From Lachnospiraceae bacterium C7 (GTDB lineage Bacteria; Bacillota; Clostridia; Lachnospirales; Lachnospiraceae): 43,400 nucleotides of DNA. The stretch covers positions 1-43,400 of the forward strand of contig FOPE01000029.1 of assembly GCA_900113385.1 (NCBI GenBank), read 5' to 3'. This document shows, one piece after another, positions 5,988 through 14,704 of this stretch (position 1 is the first letter of the stretch; every line of letters starts with the position of its first letter). The notes beneath the pieces are model-generated. The model had not been told where the DNA came from and searched no databases. It was given only the letters and a program-made list of their open reading frames with translations. A program made the position numbers and the translations under genes.

Positions 5988-7901
5988 ATGAACAAAAAAC
6001 AAAAAAAGAATTTAATTAGAATTATTGTATCAGCAATGCTTATGATATTCCTTGGATTTTTTACAGGAAAAGATAAACAAATACAAGGTGTGATAAGATT
6101 CGTTTTATATCTTGTTCCATATATTATAATAGGATATGACATTATAATTAAAGCGTTAAAAGGTATAAAAAACAGACAGCCATTTGATGAAAGTTTGCTT
6201 ATGGCTATTGCTACAGTAGGTGCTATGGCATTAGCAGTATATAAAGATGGAGATTATACTGAAGCTATTGCTGTAATGCTTTTTTATCAGATTGGTGAAT
6301 GGTTTCAGAGTTATGCAGTTGGAAAAAGTAGAAAAAATATTACAGAACTGATGGATATTTGTCCGGATTATGCAAATATTGAAGGAGAAGATGGTCAACT
6401 TGAGCAGGTAGATCCTGATGAAGTTGAAATAGGAAGTATAATAGTAGTTCAACCTGGAGAAAAAATTCCAATAGATGGAATAGTAGAAGAAGGAGAAACT
6501 ACATTAGATACAGCAGCTCTTACAGGAGAATCTCTTCCAAGAACAGCTAAAAAGGGAGATGAAGTCATTAGTGGTTGCATTAATATGACAGGTTTGTTGC
6601 ATATTAGAACCACAAAAGAATTTGAAGATTCAACAGTTTCAAAAGTGCTTGAGCTTATAGAAGATGCAAGTTCAAAAAAATCAAAATCAGAAAATTTCAT
6701 TACAAAATTCGCAAGAGTATATACACCTGCAGTAGTTTATTCAGCACTTGCCCTTGCTATTTTGCCACCTATTATTAGGATGGTAATAGGTATGGATGCA
6801 AATTTTGGAACATTTATATATAGAGCCCTTACATTTTTAGTAATATCATGTCCATGTGCACTTGTTGTTAGTATTCCTTTGAGTTTTTTCGCAGGAATAG
6901 GTGGTGCAAGTCATTCAGGAGTATTAGTAAAGGGTTCAAATTATCTAGAAACATTGTCTAAAGCAAAGACGGTAGTATTTGATAAAACAGGTACCCTTAC
7001 TAAAGGGGTATTCCAAGTGACAGCTATACATCCATCAAAATTGTCAGAAGAAGAGTTGTTACATATGGCGGCCCACGTAGAGAGGTATTCTAATCATCCG
7101 ATAGCTATTTCTCTTAGAGATGCTTATAAGAAAGAGGCGGATGGTTGTCAGGTTTCAGATGTAGAAGAAATTGCAGGTCATGGCGTCAAAGCTGTAGTTA
7201 ACGGCAAAATTGTATATGTAGGTAACAGTAAAATGATGGATGCAATTGGTGCAAAATGGCATAACTGTTCAACACATATAGGAACAATAATTCATGTGGC
7301 CATTGGAAATGAATATCAGGGACATATAGTTATTTCCGATGTTGTAAAACCACATAGCGCACAAACTATTAAGTCGTTAAAATCAGCTGGAATAAACCAA
7401 ACAGTAATGCTTACAGGAGATATCAAAAAGGTTGCTGATACAGTTGCAGAAGAATTAAAAATAGACAAGGTTTATAGTGAGCTTCTACCACAAGATAAAG
7501 TAAGTATGATAGAAAAAATATTAGACAATAAAAAATCAGAAAATGACGTGGTAGTTTTTGTTGGTGATGGCATAAATGATGCACCAGTTTTATCTAGAGC
7601 AGATATTGGTATTGCAATGGGTGCAATGGGAGCGGATGCAGCAATAGAAGCGGCAGATATTGTATTAATGGATGATGATCCTATTAAGATTTCCACAGCA
7701 ATAAAAATATCTCGTAAGTGTTTAAGAATAGTAAATGAAAATATTTGGTTTGCTATAGGAATAAAACTTGCATGTTTAGTACTAGGAGCATTAGGATTTG
7801 CAAATATGTGGTTAGCGGTTTTTGCAGATGTAGGAGTAATGATACTTGCAGTTTTAAATGCAATCAGATGTTTATTTGTAAAAGAGATAGATTGTAGATA
7901 A
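5988..7901 (+). CDS. cadA: Heavy-metal P1B-type ATPase, Zn/Cd/Pb exporter
   Basis: 637 residues in the cytoplasmic membrane, exporting metal ions with ATP. Visible motifs: TGES (179-182, phosphatase), SCPC in the sixth membrane helix (CPC at 288-290, metal site), DKTGT (phosphorylated Asp about 332), a PDDK-replacing nucleotide domain with HPIAISL, and GDGINDAP (526-533). The penultimate segment FADVGVMILAVLNAIR has the Asp typical of the Zn/Cd/Pb subgroup rather than copper pumps. It lacks the N-terminal HMA domain, which is encoded by the gene before it. An ATG at 5979 overlaps AAAGGATG, which fits better as the ribosome binding site for the ATG at 5988. ZntA is an equivalent name. Confidence 0.9.
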   Translation: MNKKQKKNLIRIIVSAMLMIFLGFFTGKDKQIQGVIRFVLYLVPYIIIGYDIIIKALKGIKNRQPFDESLLMAIATVGAMALAVYKDGDYTEAIAVMLFYQIGEWFQSYAVGKSRKNITELMDICPDYANIEGEDGQLEQVDPDEVEIGSIIVVQPGEKIPIDGIVEEGETTLDTAALTGESLPRTAKKGDEVISGCINMTGLLHIRTTKEFEDSTVSKVLELIEDASSKKSKSENFITKFARVYTPAVVYSALALAILPPIIRMVIGMDANFGTFIYRALTFLVISCPCALVVSIPLSFFAGIGGASHSGVLVKGSNYLETLSKAKTVVFDKTGTLTKGVFQVTAIHPSKLSEEELLHMAAHVERYSNHPIAISLRDAYKKEADGCQVSDVEEIAGHGVKAVVNGKIVYVGNSKMMDAIGAKWHNCSTHIGTIIHVAIGNEYQGHIVISDVVKPHSAQTIKSLKSAGINQTVMLTGDIKKVADTVAEELKIDKVYSELLPQDKVSMIEKILDNKKSENDVVVFVGDGINDAPVLSRADIGIAMGAMGADAAIEAADIVLMDDDPIKISTAIKISRKCLRIVNENIWFAIGIKLACLVLGALGFANMWLAVFADVGVMILAVLNAIRCLFVKEIDCR

Positions 7902-7989
7902 ATAAATATTAAAATATAAATGTATATGTAACTTTTTAAAATACGTTATATGTTTTTTAATATAGGACATATATCTATAACTAACAGAA

Positions 7990-8036
7990 AAATGGATGCA
8001 ACCAGGTACTAAATAGGTTGCATCCATTTATTTTTA
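7990..8036. terminator. Strong bidirectional terminator
   Basis: AAATGGATGCAACC and GGTTGCATCCATTT form a perfect 14-bp stem with a 12-base loop, followed by TATTTTT. It serves the ATPase on the plus strand and the convergent membrane-protein gene on the minus strand. Confidence 0.85.
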
Positions 8037-8050
8037 ATGTAGCATAATTA

Positions 8051-8899
8051 TTATTCAAGAGTTTTATGGTGAGAATTGTATTTTTTTACAATATTACTAC
8101 CATGAGGCATTTTAAATTCTATTTTTATTCCCAACATTAATTTCATAATCCAAATAAAAAATAAAATAACACCAATAGGAATTAAACAAGTTGTAACCAT
8201 TAAAACAGCAATGGCATCAATGAAGTTATTAAGCATATTTTTTAAACTATCAATTGACATATTTATAGTTTGAGAAGCCTGATCTACTGTATTGTCGATA
8301 GTCTTCTTTGCTTTATCAAACCAATTGTTGTTTTTGTTAGATTTTTTTTGCTTGTTTGACTTGGTAATAGAATCTGTATTTTTTTTAGCAGTTTTAATTG
8401 TGTTATCAATTGAAGCTTGATAATTTGCCTCTACAAGATCAGAAATTTCCACACTTGTAGGGATTACAGAATATAGCAAAAGGGAAAAAATAATTAATTT
8501 TATAGCAGCAATTCGCAAACTGTGATTATCATAGAAAAAACAAATTGCTATAACTATAAGTGCTATTGGAATTAAAACTTTAAATGCAGCATATCCTAAA
8601 ACGGTTATTAGGAACTTCTCGAGATATATTGCTAAAAAAATAATTAAAAAATATCCACTTAAATCGGCAAGTTTTTCAGCAATGGGAGTGCCGGTATCTC
8701 CAGGTAAAACTGTAATAGCAGCGGAGGCAGCAGTAGAGGCAGCAGTAAGCTCCATAACAGTTTTTTTCTTGTCATCAAGTTTTGTAATAGTTGTATTGTG
8801 AGTTGTTGTAGAGGAAGCATAATCACCTACAACAGTAAAGGATAAAAGAGCTATAAGTAATGTTATTATAGCTCCTATTGTTTTGTATTTAGTATTCAT
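8051..8899 (-). CDS. Conserved integral membrane protein, function unknown
   Basis: 282 residues. One N-terminal membrane helix (IGAIITLLIALLSFTVVGDY), an extracytoplasmic part with TVMELTAASTAASAAITVLP and GTPIAEKLADLSGYFLI, three further hydrophobic helices, a polar Lys/Asn-rich linker (about 175-210), an amphipathic segment, and a last pair of membrane helices. I believe similar proteins occur in other Clostridia without a known role. The ATG follows AAGGAGCGG. It is a single-gene unit. No enzyme motif seen. Confidence 0.7.
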   Translation of the reverse strand: MNTKYKTIGAIITLLIALLSFTVVGDYASSTTTHNTTITKLDDKKKTVMELTAASTAASAAITVLPGDTGTPIAEKLADLSGYFLIIFLAIYLEKFLITVLGYAAFKVLIPIALIVIAICFFYDNHSLRIAAIKLIIFSLLLYSVIPTSVEISDLVEANYQASIDNTIKTAKKNTDSITKSNKQKKSNKNNNWFDKAKKTIDNTVDQASQTINMSIDSLKNMLNNFIDAIAVLMVTTCLIPIGVILFFIWIMKLMLGIKIEFKMPHGSNIVKKYNSHHKTLE

Positions 8900-9067
8900 T
8901 TTCCGCTCCTTATAAAATAATTTTAAACCAAGAAATATTATCGCACACCTAAAAAGAAAATTCTATATAAGACTAGAAAATAGTAATTTGACTTTGAAAT
9001 GTTGTTAGAAAAATAGAAAAAACATACCGATATTGCTAATATAACAAAAAAATGTGAGGTTAGACAT

Positions 9068-9778
9068 ATGAAAAAAGATAAAGAGATTATAAATAAATGC
9101 ACAGGTCAATGTTGCAGTTGTCAAAGCTTATGCACAAAAGATGTACCATTTTTAAAAGGTCTTCCAATAGAAAAGCAAATGCGAATAGCAGATAGTGCAT
9201 TGCACAAAACGTATTTAAAAGATGAATTATTATTTAAAGAAGGCGATAAAGTAGACGGCTTGTTCATAATACATACTGGTGGTATAAAGTTAACGACTTA
9301 TGATAGTGAGGGCAACGAAAAGATTGTTGGAATATATTCCGCGGGGGAAACTTTGTGGGAGGAAGTGTTTTCTGCAAATGAGGAGTATAAGTATAACGCA
9401 GTTGCTATCGAAGAAGCAAAAGTATGTAAACTTTTAAAAAAAGAATTTAAAAAAGAAATAAGTACATTAGATATAGCTTTTGATATTATTGAAATGTTAA
9501 GTAATAATCTTTCTGAAGCAAAAGAAATGAATGAACTTTTAACTACATCTACTGGAATATCAAGGGTTGCTGGCTTTTTAATATATATGGCAAGAAAAAC
9601 AAAAAATAATATAGTAACATTGAAATTAGATAATATAGCTGCAAGTTTAAACATGAGACCAGAGACAGTATCAAGGAAAATAAAGGAGCTATCTTTAGAA
9701 AATGTAGTTGAAAAGACAGGTCAAAGTAGTATAAAAATAAGAAATTTTGAAAAGCTAAAAGAAATTTTTGAAAAATGA
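9068..9778 (+). CDS. FNR-like Crp/Fnr transcription regulator with Cys cluster
   Basis: 236 residues: N-terminal cysteines at 11, 15, 16, 18 and 22, a cyclic-nucleotide-binding-like beta roll (about 30-125), a dimer helix and a C-terminal helix-turn-helix. A further Cys120 sits where E. coli FNR has its fourth cluster ligand (Cys122), so a [4Fe-4S] sensor of oxygen or NO is likely. The recognition helix NMRPETVSRKIKEL contains ExxSR (Glu199, Ser202, Arg203), the FNR reading pattern for TTGAT. An ATGAT-N4-ATCAA site overlaps its stop codon, before the ric gene. The TGA stop shows that TGA terminates in this genome. Confidence 0.85.
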   Translation: MKKDKEIINKCTGQCCSCQSLCTKDVPFLKGLPIEKQMRIADSALHKTYLKDELLFKEGDKVDGLFIIHTGGIKLTTYDSEGNEKIVGIYSAGETLWEEVFSANEEYKYNAVAIEEAKVCKLLKKEFKKEISTLDIAFDIIEMLSNNLSEAKEMNELLTTSTGISRVAGFLIYMARKTKNNIVTLKLDNIAASLNMRPETVSRKIKELSLENVVEKTGQSSIKIRNFEKLKEIFEK

Positions 9779-9788
9779 TTTAAATCAA
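9775..9788 (+). promoter_or_regulatory. FNR-type box before ric
   Basis: ATGATTTAAATCAA differs by one base from the FNR consensus TTGAT-N4-ATCAA. It overlaps the regulator's stop codon and lies 110 bases before the ric start, a normal distance for activation of a promoter in 9789-9897. The rest of that gap is AT-rich with degenerate AATAAACAATCAAT-like repeats. Confidence 0.6.
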
Positions 9789-9897
9789 AGTTTGTATCTT
9801 CTAATAATGATATAGTTATGACAGTTAATAAATCAATCGCTTAAACAATTAATAAACAATCAATCAAATAACATATATAAAGAAAGAGGTACAAATT

Positions 9898-10656
9898 ATG
9901 ATTAATAAAAAGAATTCATTAAATAAGGAAGTAATCAATGAAAAAATGACTTTAGCAGAAGTTGTAAAGGAATATCCACAAACAATTCCTTTTTTAAATG
10001 ATTTTCATTTAGACTATTGTTGCGGAGGTCATGAGGCAATTGATAAGACAGCAAAAGAATTAGGACTAGATGCTAAGCAACTTGTTGAAAATTTAAACAA
10101 AATTGCCAATAAACCCATGATTGGAGATGTAGATAGAGTAAAGGATATTGAGAGATTTGAAAAACTATCAGTAGATGAAATGATAGATGATATCCAAGAA
10201 ACTCATCATGTATATGAAAGGGAGTTAATGGACAAAATAGAAGACTCTCTAAATAAGATACTTTTAGTGCATTATCCACATCATGGACAGGAGTTAACAA
10301 AACTTCATCATCTATATGCACAGCTAAAAGCTGATTTAGAGGAACACTTCGCTAAGGAGGAAAGACTTACTTTTCCATTAATGCATAAAAATCCTATCCC
10401 TAGCGTTGATGATATAAAAAGAGTTCAACAACTCGAAGAAGAACATTCAAAGGCAGGTGATTTAATTAAAGAAATACAAGAACTAACTAACAATTTTACC
10501 CTTCCAGATGACGCATGCCGAACATATCAGTATACGTTTGAGACAATGGAAGCCCTTTTTAACGATATATTTATCCATATTTTCAAGGAAAATTCAGTAC
10601 TATTTCCAGAGTACTATGAAATGAAAGATGGATGTAAAAAAAGTTGTAGAGCCTAA
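9898..10656 (+). CDS. ric: Iron-sulfur cluster repair di-iron protein (Ric/ScdA/YtfE)
   Basis: 252 residues: an N-terminal DUF542 domain (VVKEYPQTIPFLNDFHLDYC, then CGGH) followed by a hemerythrin-like four-helix bundle with histidine and glutamate ligands (ETHHVYE, HHLYAQLKADLEEHFAKEE, EEEHSKAGD, IFIHIFKENSVLFP). Ric proteins repair Fe-S clusters damaged by NO or oxidants and release NO from nitrosyl iron. The ATG follows AAAGAGG. It sits next to an FNR-like regulator with a matching DNA site, which suggests control by redox or NO. ScdA is an equivalent name. Confidence 0.9.
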   Translation: MINKKNSLNKEVINEKMTLAEVVKEYPQTIPFLNDFHLDYCCGGHEAIDKTAKELGLDAKQLVENLNKIANKPMIGDVDRVKDIERFEKLSVDEMIDDIQETHHVYERELMDKIEDSLNKILLVHYPHHGQELTKLHHLYAQLKADLEEHFAKEERLTFPLMHKNPIPSVDDIKRVQQLEEEHSKAGDLIKEIQELTNNFTLPDDACRTYQYTFETMEALFNDIFIHIFKENSVLFPEYYEMKDGCKKSCRA

Positions 10657-10772
10657 AGTATGCCCAAGCTTTAAGGCTATATCCCAAGAATAAAAATCAC
10701 ACCAAGTAATTAAATAAAGTTATTGAATAAGCTTGAAAAAGCATTTTATCTAAATCAAATCTATCTTAAGTA

Positions 10773-10806
10773 ATCTAGCTACATAAATTTGTGGCTAGAT
10801 TTTTTT
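10773..10806 (+). terminator. Intrinsic terminator after ric
   Basis: ATCTAGCTACA pairs with TGTGGCTAGAT (one G-U) and is followed by TTTTTT, 117 bases after the ric stop. Confidence 0.8.
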
Positions 10807-10865
10807 ATGAAAATTGTATTTAATTCTCGAAAAAAATATAAAAACTAGTAGGTTTTATGGCTTCA

Positions 10866-10874
10866 TGCTATAAT
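10866..10874 (+). promoter_or_regulatory. Extended -10 promoter of the HAD-WYL operon
   Basis: TGCTATAAT contains the TGn extension and a perfect TATAAT at 10869-10874. The -35 region is poor. The first ATG is 65 bases downstream. Confidence 0.55.
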
Positions 10875-10939
10875 TAACAAACAAAGAGAGTAATTTTTTT
10901 AGTTAGAAATATGTAAAAAAGTCTGAAAGGAAATCAAAA

Positions 10940-11599
10940 ATGAGTAACTTAAATGAAATTGTAAATATTGTAGAGATAAAAAATAATATGGATTTAAAAA
11001 ACCTAATTTTTGATGTAGGTGACGTACTTTTATCATATAGATGGAAAGATATGCTTATGGATTATGGCTTAAAAGAAGATGATGCCATACGAGTTGGAAC
11101 AGAGATGTTTGAAGATCCAGAAAAACTATGGCATGTATTTGATTTAGGAACAAAAAGTGATGAAGAAATAATTGAAGCATTTTGCCAAAAATATCCAGAT
11201 GATGCGGAAGAAATTAGATGGTTTATCAGTCATGGAGAATTTATGCATGTTCCACGTCCAGAAGTGTATAAATCAATAAAAACACTAAAAGAGCAAGGCT
11301 ATGGAATATATATTTTATCAAACTATCCAGAAAGTTTATTTAAAAAACATCTTATGTATAGTGAGGTCCTTGATTATGTAGATGGAATGATGGTTTCATA
11401 TATGATTAATGAAGCAAAACCAGATGCAGTAATTTATGAAGCTCTTTGCAAAAAATACAATCTTAAACCAGAAGAATGTCTATTTTTTGATGATAGATTA
11501 GAAAACGTAAAAGGGGCAAAAGCCTGTGGTATTGAAGCAATACAAGTAAAATCAAGAGAACAAATAGCAAGGGATTTAGAAAAATTAATTAAGGCATAG
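10940..11599 (+). CDS. HAD-superfamily hydrolase
   Basis: 219 residues with the HAD core: motif I FDVGDVLL (nucleophile Asp25; the usual second Asp is replaced, as in DxGNV-type members such as YihX), motif II ILSNYP, motif III Lys in NEAKPD and motif IV FFDDRLENV. The cap lies between motifs I and II. Probably a small-molecule phosphatase; YihX-like members act on sugar phosphates, but the substrate here is unknown. The start follows GAAAGG; an internal ATG at 10988 lacks a ribosome binding site. It is in an operon with the WYL regulator 23 bases downstream. Confidence 0.8.
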   Translation: MSNLNEIVNIVEIKNNMDLKNLIFDVGDVLLSYRWKDMLMDYGLKEDDAIRVGTEMFEDPEKLWHVFDLGTKSDEEIIEAFCQKYPDDAEEIRWFISHGEFMHVPRPEVYKSIKTLKEQGYGIYILSNYPESLFKKHLMYSEVLDYVDGMMVSYMINEAKPDAVIYEALCKKYNLKPEECLFFDDRLENVKGAKACGIEAIQVKSREQIARDLEKLIKA

Positions 11600-11622
11600 A
11601 TATTTTAGGAGGCATAAGAGAA

Positions 11623-12711
11623 ATGGCAGAACAAAGCAAAAAGAAAAGTAAAATGGTTTATTTACTGGCAATTCTTTTTCAAAAAACAGATGAGGAACAT
11701 GGGCTAACAAGGGAAGAAATTGAAACGGAACTAAGTAAGTACGGCATAGAAATAGGAAGAAAAAGCTTTTCTGATGACTATAAAGAATTAAATATTTTAA
11801 GTCAAAATTTAGGGTTAAATTTTGAAATTAAAATAGAAAAAACTAATGGACGTAGCGAGTATAGACTAAAAAATAGAATTTTCTCAACAGGCGAATTGAA
11901 AATTCTAGTTGATATTGTACAAGCAGCAAAACCTATTACAGAAAAAATGTCTCAGGATTTAATAAAGAAGATTGAATTGTTAGGAAGCGAAAGAAGTCGA
12001 AATGAGTTAAATCGTCATGTTATTGTTGCAGGAAGAAGTAAGACAACTAATGATGAAATTTTTGACAACGCAGACATAATCTATGAGGCAATTAGAGACC
12101 ATAGAAAGCTTAAATTTAAGTATTTTAACTGGAATATCAAGAAAGAGAAGGAATATAAAAAAGATATATATATGGTAAGTCCAGCAGCTTTAGTATGGGA
12201 TCATGATAACTATTATTTACTAGCAAAAGATGAAATCCATGCAGCAACTTTGCGTGAAGAATTAAAAGATGAAAGAAAAGAAGTTAGTAAAATTGAATTA
12301 GAAAAAAAAATATCTGAAGAATCAAAACGCCATTATAGAGTAGATAAAATGGAACGTATAGAGTTATTAGATGAAGATAGTACAATAAACGAAGAAGAAT
12401 ATCGTACTTCACAATTTACTCAAAAGATAACTGGAATGTACGAAATGTACGATGGTAAGCGCGAAACTATCAGATTAAGAGGACATAAAAATAGGGTTGG
12501 TGTTCTAATAGATAGATTTGGAAAAAACTTTCCTATTAGAGAGGATGTTAATGATCCAGAATATTTTGTGGCAAGAATTGAGGTATACTATAGCGCGCAA
12601 TTACTTAATTGGCTTTTAGCAATTGATTCAATAGAAATTCTAGGACCAGAAAATGTAGTAGAGGATGTTAGAAAAAAAATTGATAAATTTTCAAAATTAT
12701 ATAAAAAGTAG
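11623..12711 (+). CDS. WYL-domain transcriptional regulator
   Basis: 362 residues: an N-terminal winged helix-turn-helix (MVYLLAILFQKTDEEHGLTR through ETELSKYGIEIGRKSFSDDY), a linker, then a WYL domain (IYEAIRDHRKLKFKYFNW, with VSPAALVWDHDNYYLLAK in the place of the usual PWYLV core) and a C-terminal WCX extension (VYYSAQLLNWLLAIDSIEIL). WYL domains bind nucleic acids or nucleotide ligands and regulate many stress and defence genes. No defence genes are adjacent; its partner is the HAD gene before it. The ATG follows TAGGAGG. Confidence 0.85.
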   Translation: MAEQSKKKSKMVYLLAILFQKTDEEHGLTREEIETELSKYGIEIGRKSFSDDYKELNILSQNLGLNFEIKIEKTNGRSEYRLKNRIFSTGELKILVDIVQAAKPITEKMSQDLIKKIELLGSERSRNELNRHVIVAGRSKTTNDEIFDNADIIYEAIRDHRKLKFKYFNWNIKKEKEYKKDIYMVSPAALVWDHDNYYLLAKDEIHAATLREELKDERKEVSKIELEKKISEESKRHYRVDKMERIELLDEDSTINEEEYRTSQFTQKITGMYEMYDGKRETIRLRGHKNRVGVLIDRFGKNFPIREDVNDPEYFVARIEVYYSAQLLNWLLAIDSIEILGPENVVEDVRKKIDKFSKLYKK

Positions 12712-12727
12712 AAAATAAATCCGATAA
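12702..12727 (+). promoter_or_regulatory. Sigma-D/sigma-28-like promoter of the first chemoreceptor
   Basis: TAAA (12702-12705), 14 bases, then TCCGATAA (12720-12727), which is 7 of 8 identical to GCCGATAA. Motility and chemotaxis genes in Firmicutes use this promoter class. It overlaps the end of the WYL gene and lies 73 bases before the chemoreceptor start. Confidence 0.5.
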
Positions 12728-12799
12728 AAAGTATTAGATAAGCACATTCGGGATAGTTTTTAGAATGAAAATCTAATATTTTTTTGGGAGGAATGCTTT

Positions 12800-14044
12800 A
12801 TGAATGAAAACATGGAAAAAGGTGCAAAAACTAGTATTGCACTAATTTTGTGTGTAATTGGAATTGTAGTAACTTCTATACTATCAATAGTTTTTGGGAT
12901 ATTTAAATCAGAAATACTAAGTAATGTATGTTCAATTGCTGCGGCAGTATTAGGAGTATGCACAATTTTTGCAGGAAAAAATGTGGCTGAATCAGGTGGG
13001 ATGCTAAACCCTACAATTATTGAATTAACTGAAAAAATGGAGTTGGTAGAAAAAGGAGACTTGTCAGTAAAATTCGAAGGTGAATATGGCATTTATCAAG
13101 ATTTAATAGATTCCATTGAAAGTATGTTGAGTCAATTAAGTGATTATGTAAAAGATATTGGTCATGTAGTTAGGAATATTTCTAAAGGAAATTTAACTGT
13201 ACATAAACATGTAAACTACCAGGGGGATTTTAAGGAAATTGAAAGAGCCTTAGATGATATTTTAAATGGTTTAAATGAAACTATTTTTCAGGTAAGTAGT
13301 AATGCAGATAGTGTATATGAAAGCTCAAGCCAGGTTAAGGAAAGTTCAAAACAAGTGGCAGAAGGAGCAACATCACAAAATATGGCAATTACAGAATTAT
13401 CAGATGAAATGAAAGTTCTAGAAGATAAGATATCAAAAATCACTGAAAATACTATTGATGCAAATAAAATCTCAAAAGAAACAAATGCACAGTTAAATGC
13501 AGGAAATGATAAAATGAAAAATGTAGTATTGGCTATGGAAAAAATAGATTCTACTTCTGATAAAATAGGTGAGATTATTGGAACAATTAATAGTATTGCC
13601 GCACAAACGAATTTATTAGCACTTAATGCATCTATTGAGGCAGCAAGAGCTGGTGAGGCAGGAAAAGGATTTGCAGTTGTAGCTGATGAGATTGGAGAAC
13701 TTGCAAATGAAAGTGCAGAAGCAAGTAGTAATATTGCTGATTTAATTAATGGAAGTAAAGAAGCAGTAGAAAAAGGAAAATCCCTTGTAAGTGATACTGC
13801 GGATTCTATTCAATTAGGTGTAAAAAATTCTATGGATTTAGGCTCTAAGTTAAAAGAGATAGTTGGATATGCTGATGAACAAAATGAAGCATTGGGAAAA
13901 ATATCTACAGGTGTAGAGGATATTTCACAAGTTATTGAAACTAATGCATCGATGTCAGAGGAAAATGCAGCTACAAGTGAAGAACTTATAAGTAGCGCCA
14001 ATGTACTTAAAGAGTCAGTAGCAAAATTTAAATTACGTAAGTAA
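12800..14044 (+). CDS. Methyl-accepting chemotaxis protein, short N-terminus
   Basis: 414 residues. Two adjacent membrane helices (about 10-55) have only a short loop between them, so there is no large extracellular sensor. A HAMP-like region follows ([20 protein letters not shown] and [11 protein letters not shown]), then a long coiled coil with the conserved hairpin tip [20 protein letters not shown], where CheA and CheW bind. It may sense membrane state, cytoplasmic signals or partners. The ATG follows GGGAGGAATGC. Confidence 0.88.
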   Translation: MNENMEKGAKTSIALILCVIGIVVTSILSIVFGIFKSEILSNVCSIAAAVLGVCTIFAGKNVAESGGMLNPTIIELTEKMELVEKGDLSVKFEGEYGIYQDLIDSIESMLSQLSDYVKDIGHVVRNISKGNLTVHKHVNYQGDFKEIERALDDILNGLNETIFQVSSNADSVYESSSQVKESSKQVAEGATSQNMAITELSDEMKVLEDKISKITENTIDANKISKETNAQLNAGNDKMKNVVLAMEKIDSTSDKIGEIIGTINSIAAQTNLLALNASIEAARAGEAGKGFAVVADEIGELANESAEASSNIADLINGSKEAVEKGKSLVSDTADSIQLGVKNSMDLGSKLKEIVGYADEQNEALGKISTGVEDISQVIETNASMSEENAATSEELISSANVLKESVAKFKLRK

Positions 14045-14090
14045 AATATAAATGAAAAAACTATTAAAAGTAAAAAGAATAAATAGAATT

Positions 14091-14549
14091 TCAGTAATTC
14101 CTCCGGTCTAATAGAAGACTGGAGGAATTTTTTGAGTATTTGTTTGATTTTATGTGTGTAATATCGCTTAACATGCCTAATTTTGCAAAGGATAAAAAAT
14201 CACAATTTGTAGTCATAAGAAAGAATTGGTCAGATTCTAGCTTATGTTTTATTTTAAAAAGCCTTGTTTTAAAAAAGTGATGCAAGTGGTCAGCTATTCT
14301 ATGTCTTGTAAAAAGCATATTTGGATTATGAATTGCAGCATCATAAAAAAATCCAAAATCAATTTTACGCATAGATGCATCACAAAAAGCAGTGCTTTCA
14401 GGGGAAAATGCACTGTTATTTCCGGTAACACAAGTAAAAAAAGGCTTTTTTAAAATGATATTAAAATTTTCTAAAAAAACTGTATTCAAAATATAAATAA
14501 TTGATAAACATATTCCGAAATATATTGTGTTAGATAAAATGTTTAACAT
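14091..14549 (-). CDS. Hypothetical protein behind a leader attenuator
   Basis: Not recognised. 152 residues from the ATG at 14549, which follows AAAGGAG by 8 bases; the frame is open to 14606 but that part lies in the terminator loop region. One N-terminal membrane helix (IYFGICLSIIYILNTVFL) is followed by a cytoplasmic-looking region with several His, Cys and Phe residues (TGNNSAFSPESTAFCDASM, RHRIADHLHHFFKTRLFK) and a Ser/Lys-rich tail. The strong ribosome binding site, good promoter and structured leader argue for a real gene, although the overlap of its 3' end with a terminator and the lack of known relatives keep confidence moderate. Confidence 0.5.
   Translation of the reverse strand: MLNILSNTIYFGICLSIIYILNTVFLENFNIILKKPFFTCVTGNNSAFSPESTAFCDASMRKIDFGFFYDAAIHNPNMLFTRHRIADHLHHFFKTRLFKIKHKLESDQFFLMTTNCDFLSFAKLGMLSDITHIKSNKYSKNSSSLLLDRRNY
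14096..14133. terminator. Terminator between chemoreceptor and convergent gene
   Basis: AATTCCTCCGGTCT pairs with AGACTGGAGGAATT (one G-U) and is followed by TTTTT. It overlaps the last codons of the minus-strand hypothetical gene that ends at 14091. Confidence 0.8.
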
Positions 14550-14579
14550 GTGATCTTCTCCTTTGCTATATTTACATAC

Positions 14580-14661
14580 AAAAAAGGCATTAGCTAAAAC
14601 AAACAATTAAAATTAAACACATCAATATGTGCTAAGTAAAATGTTTATGATAGCTAATGCC
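14580..14661 (-). promoter_or_regulatory. Terminator-type attenuator in the leader of the hypothetical gene
   Basis: On the minus strand GGCATTAGCTA (14651-14661) and TAGCTAATGCC (14586-14596) form a perfect 11-bp stem followed by TTTTTT. It sits between the promoter at 14705-14733 and the start codon at 14549. An upstream segment, AAAAGGCAT (14681-14689), is exactly complementary to ATGCCTTTT of the terminator's 3' side, so a competing antiterminator can form. A short ORF overlaps the 5' stem. Confidence 0.6.
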
Positions 14662-14682
14662 TCGTTTTTCAACAAGTAACAT
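14632..14682 (-). CDS. Possible 16-codon leader peptide
   Basis: ATG at 14682 opens MLLVEKRGISYHKHFT, then TAG at 14632. It starts inside the antiterminator segment and runs through the 5' stem of the terminator, the geometry of ribosome-controlled attenuation. The AAAAGG before it is very close to the ATG, so its translation is uncertain. An overlapping frame from a TTG reads MLKNEALAIINILLSTY with better spacing to AAAAGG. Confidence 0.35.
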   Translation of the reverse strand: MLLVEKRGISYHKHFT

Positions 14683-14704
14683 GCCTTTTGTACGTTGTAA
14701 GTAT

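Noticed and set aside
14580-14661. T-box or known riboswitch in the leader
   Set aside because: No T-box motif (AGGGTGGNACCGCG) or stem-loop pattern of a riboswitch I know was found. It is kept only as an unclassified attenuator.
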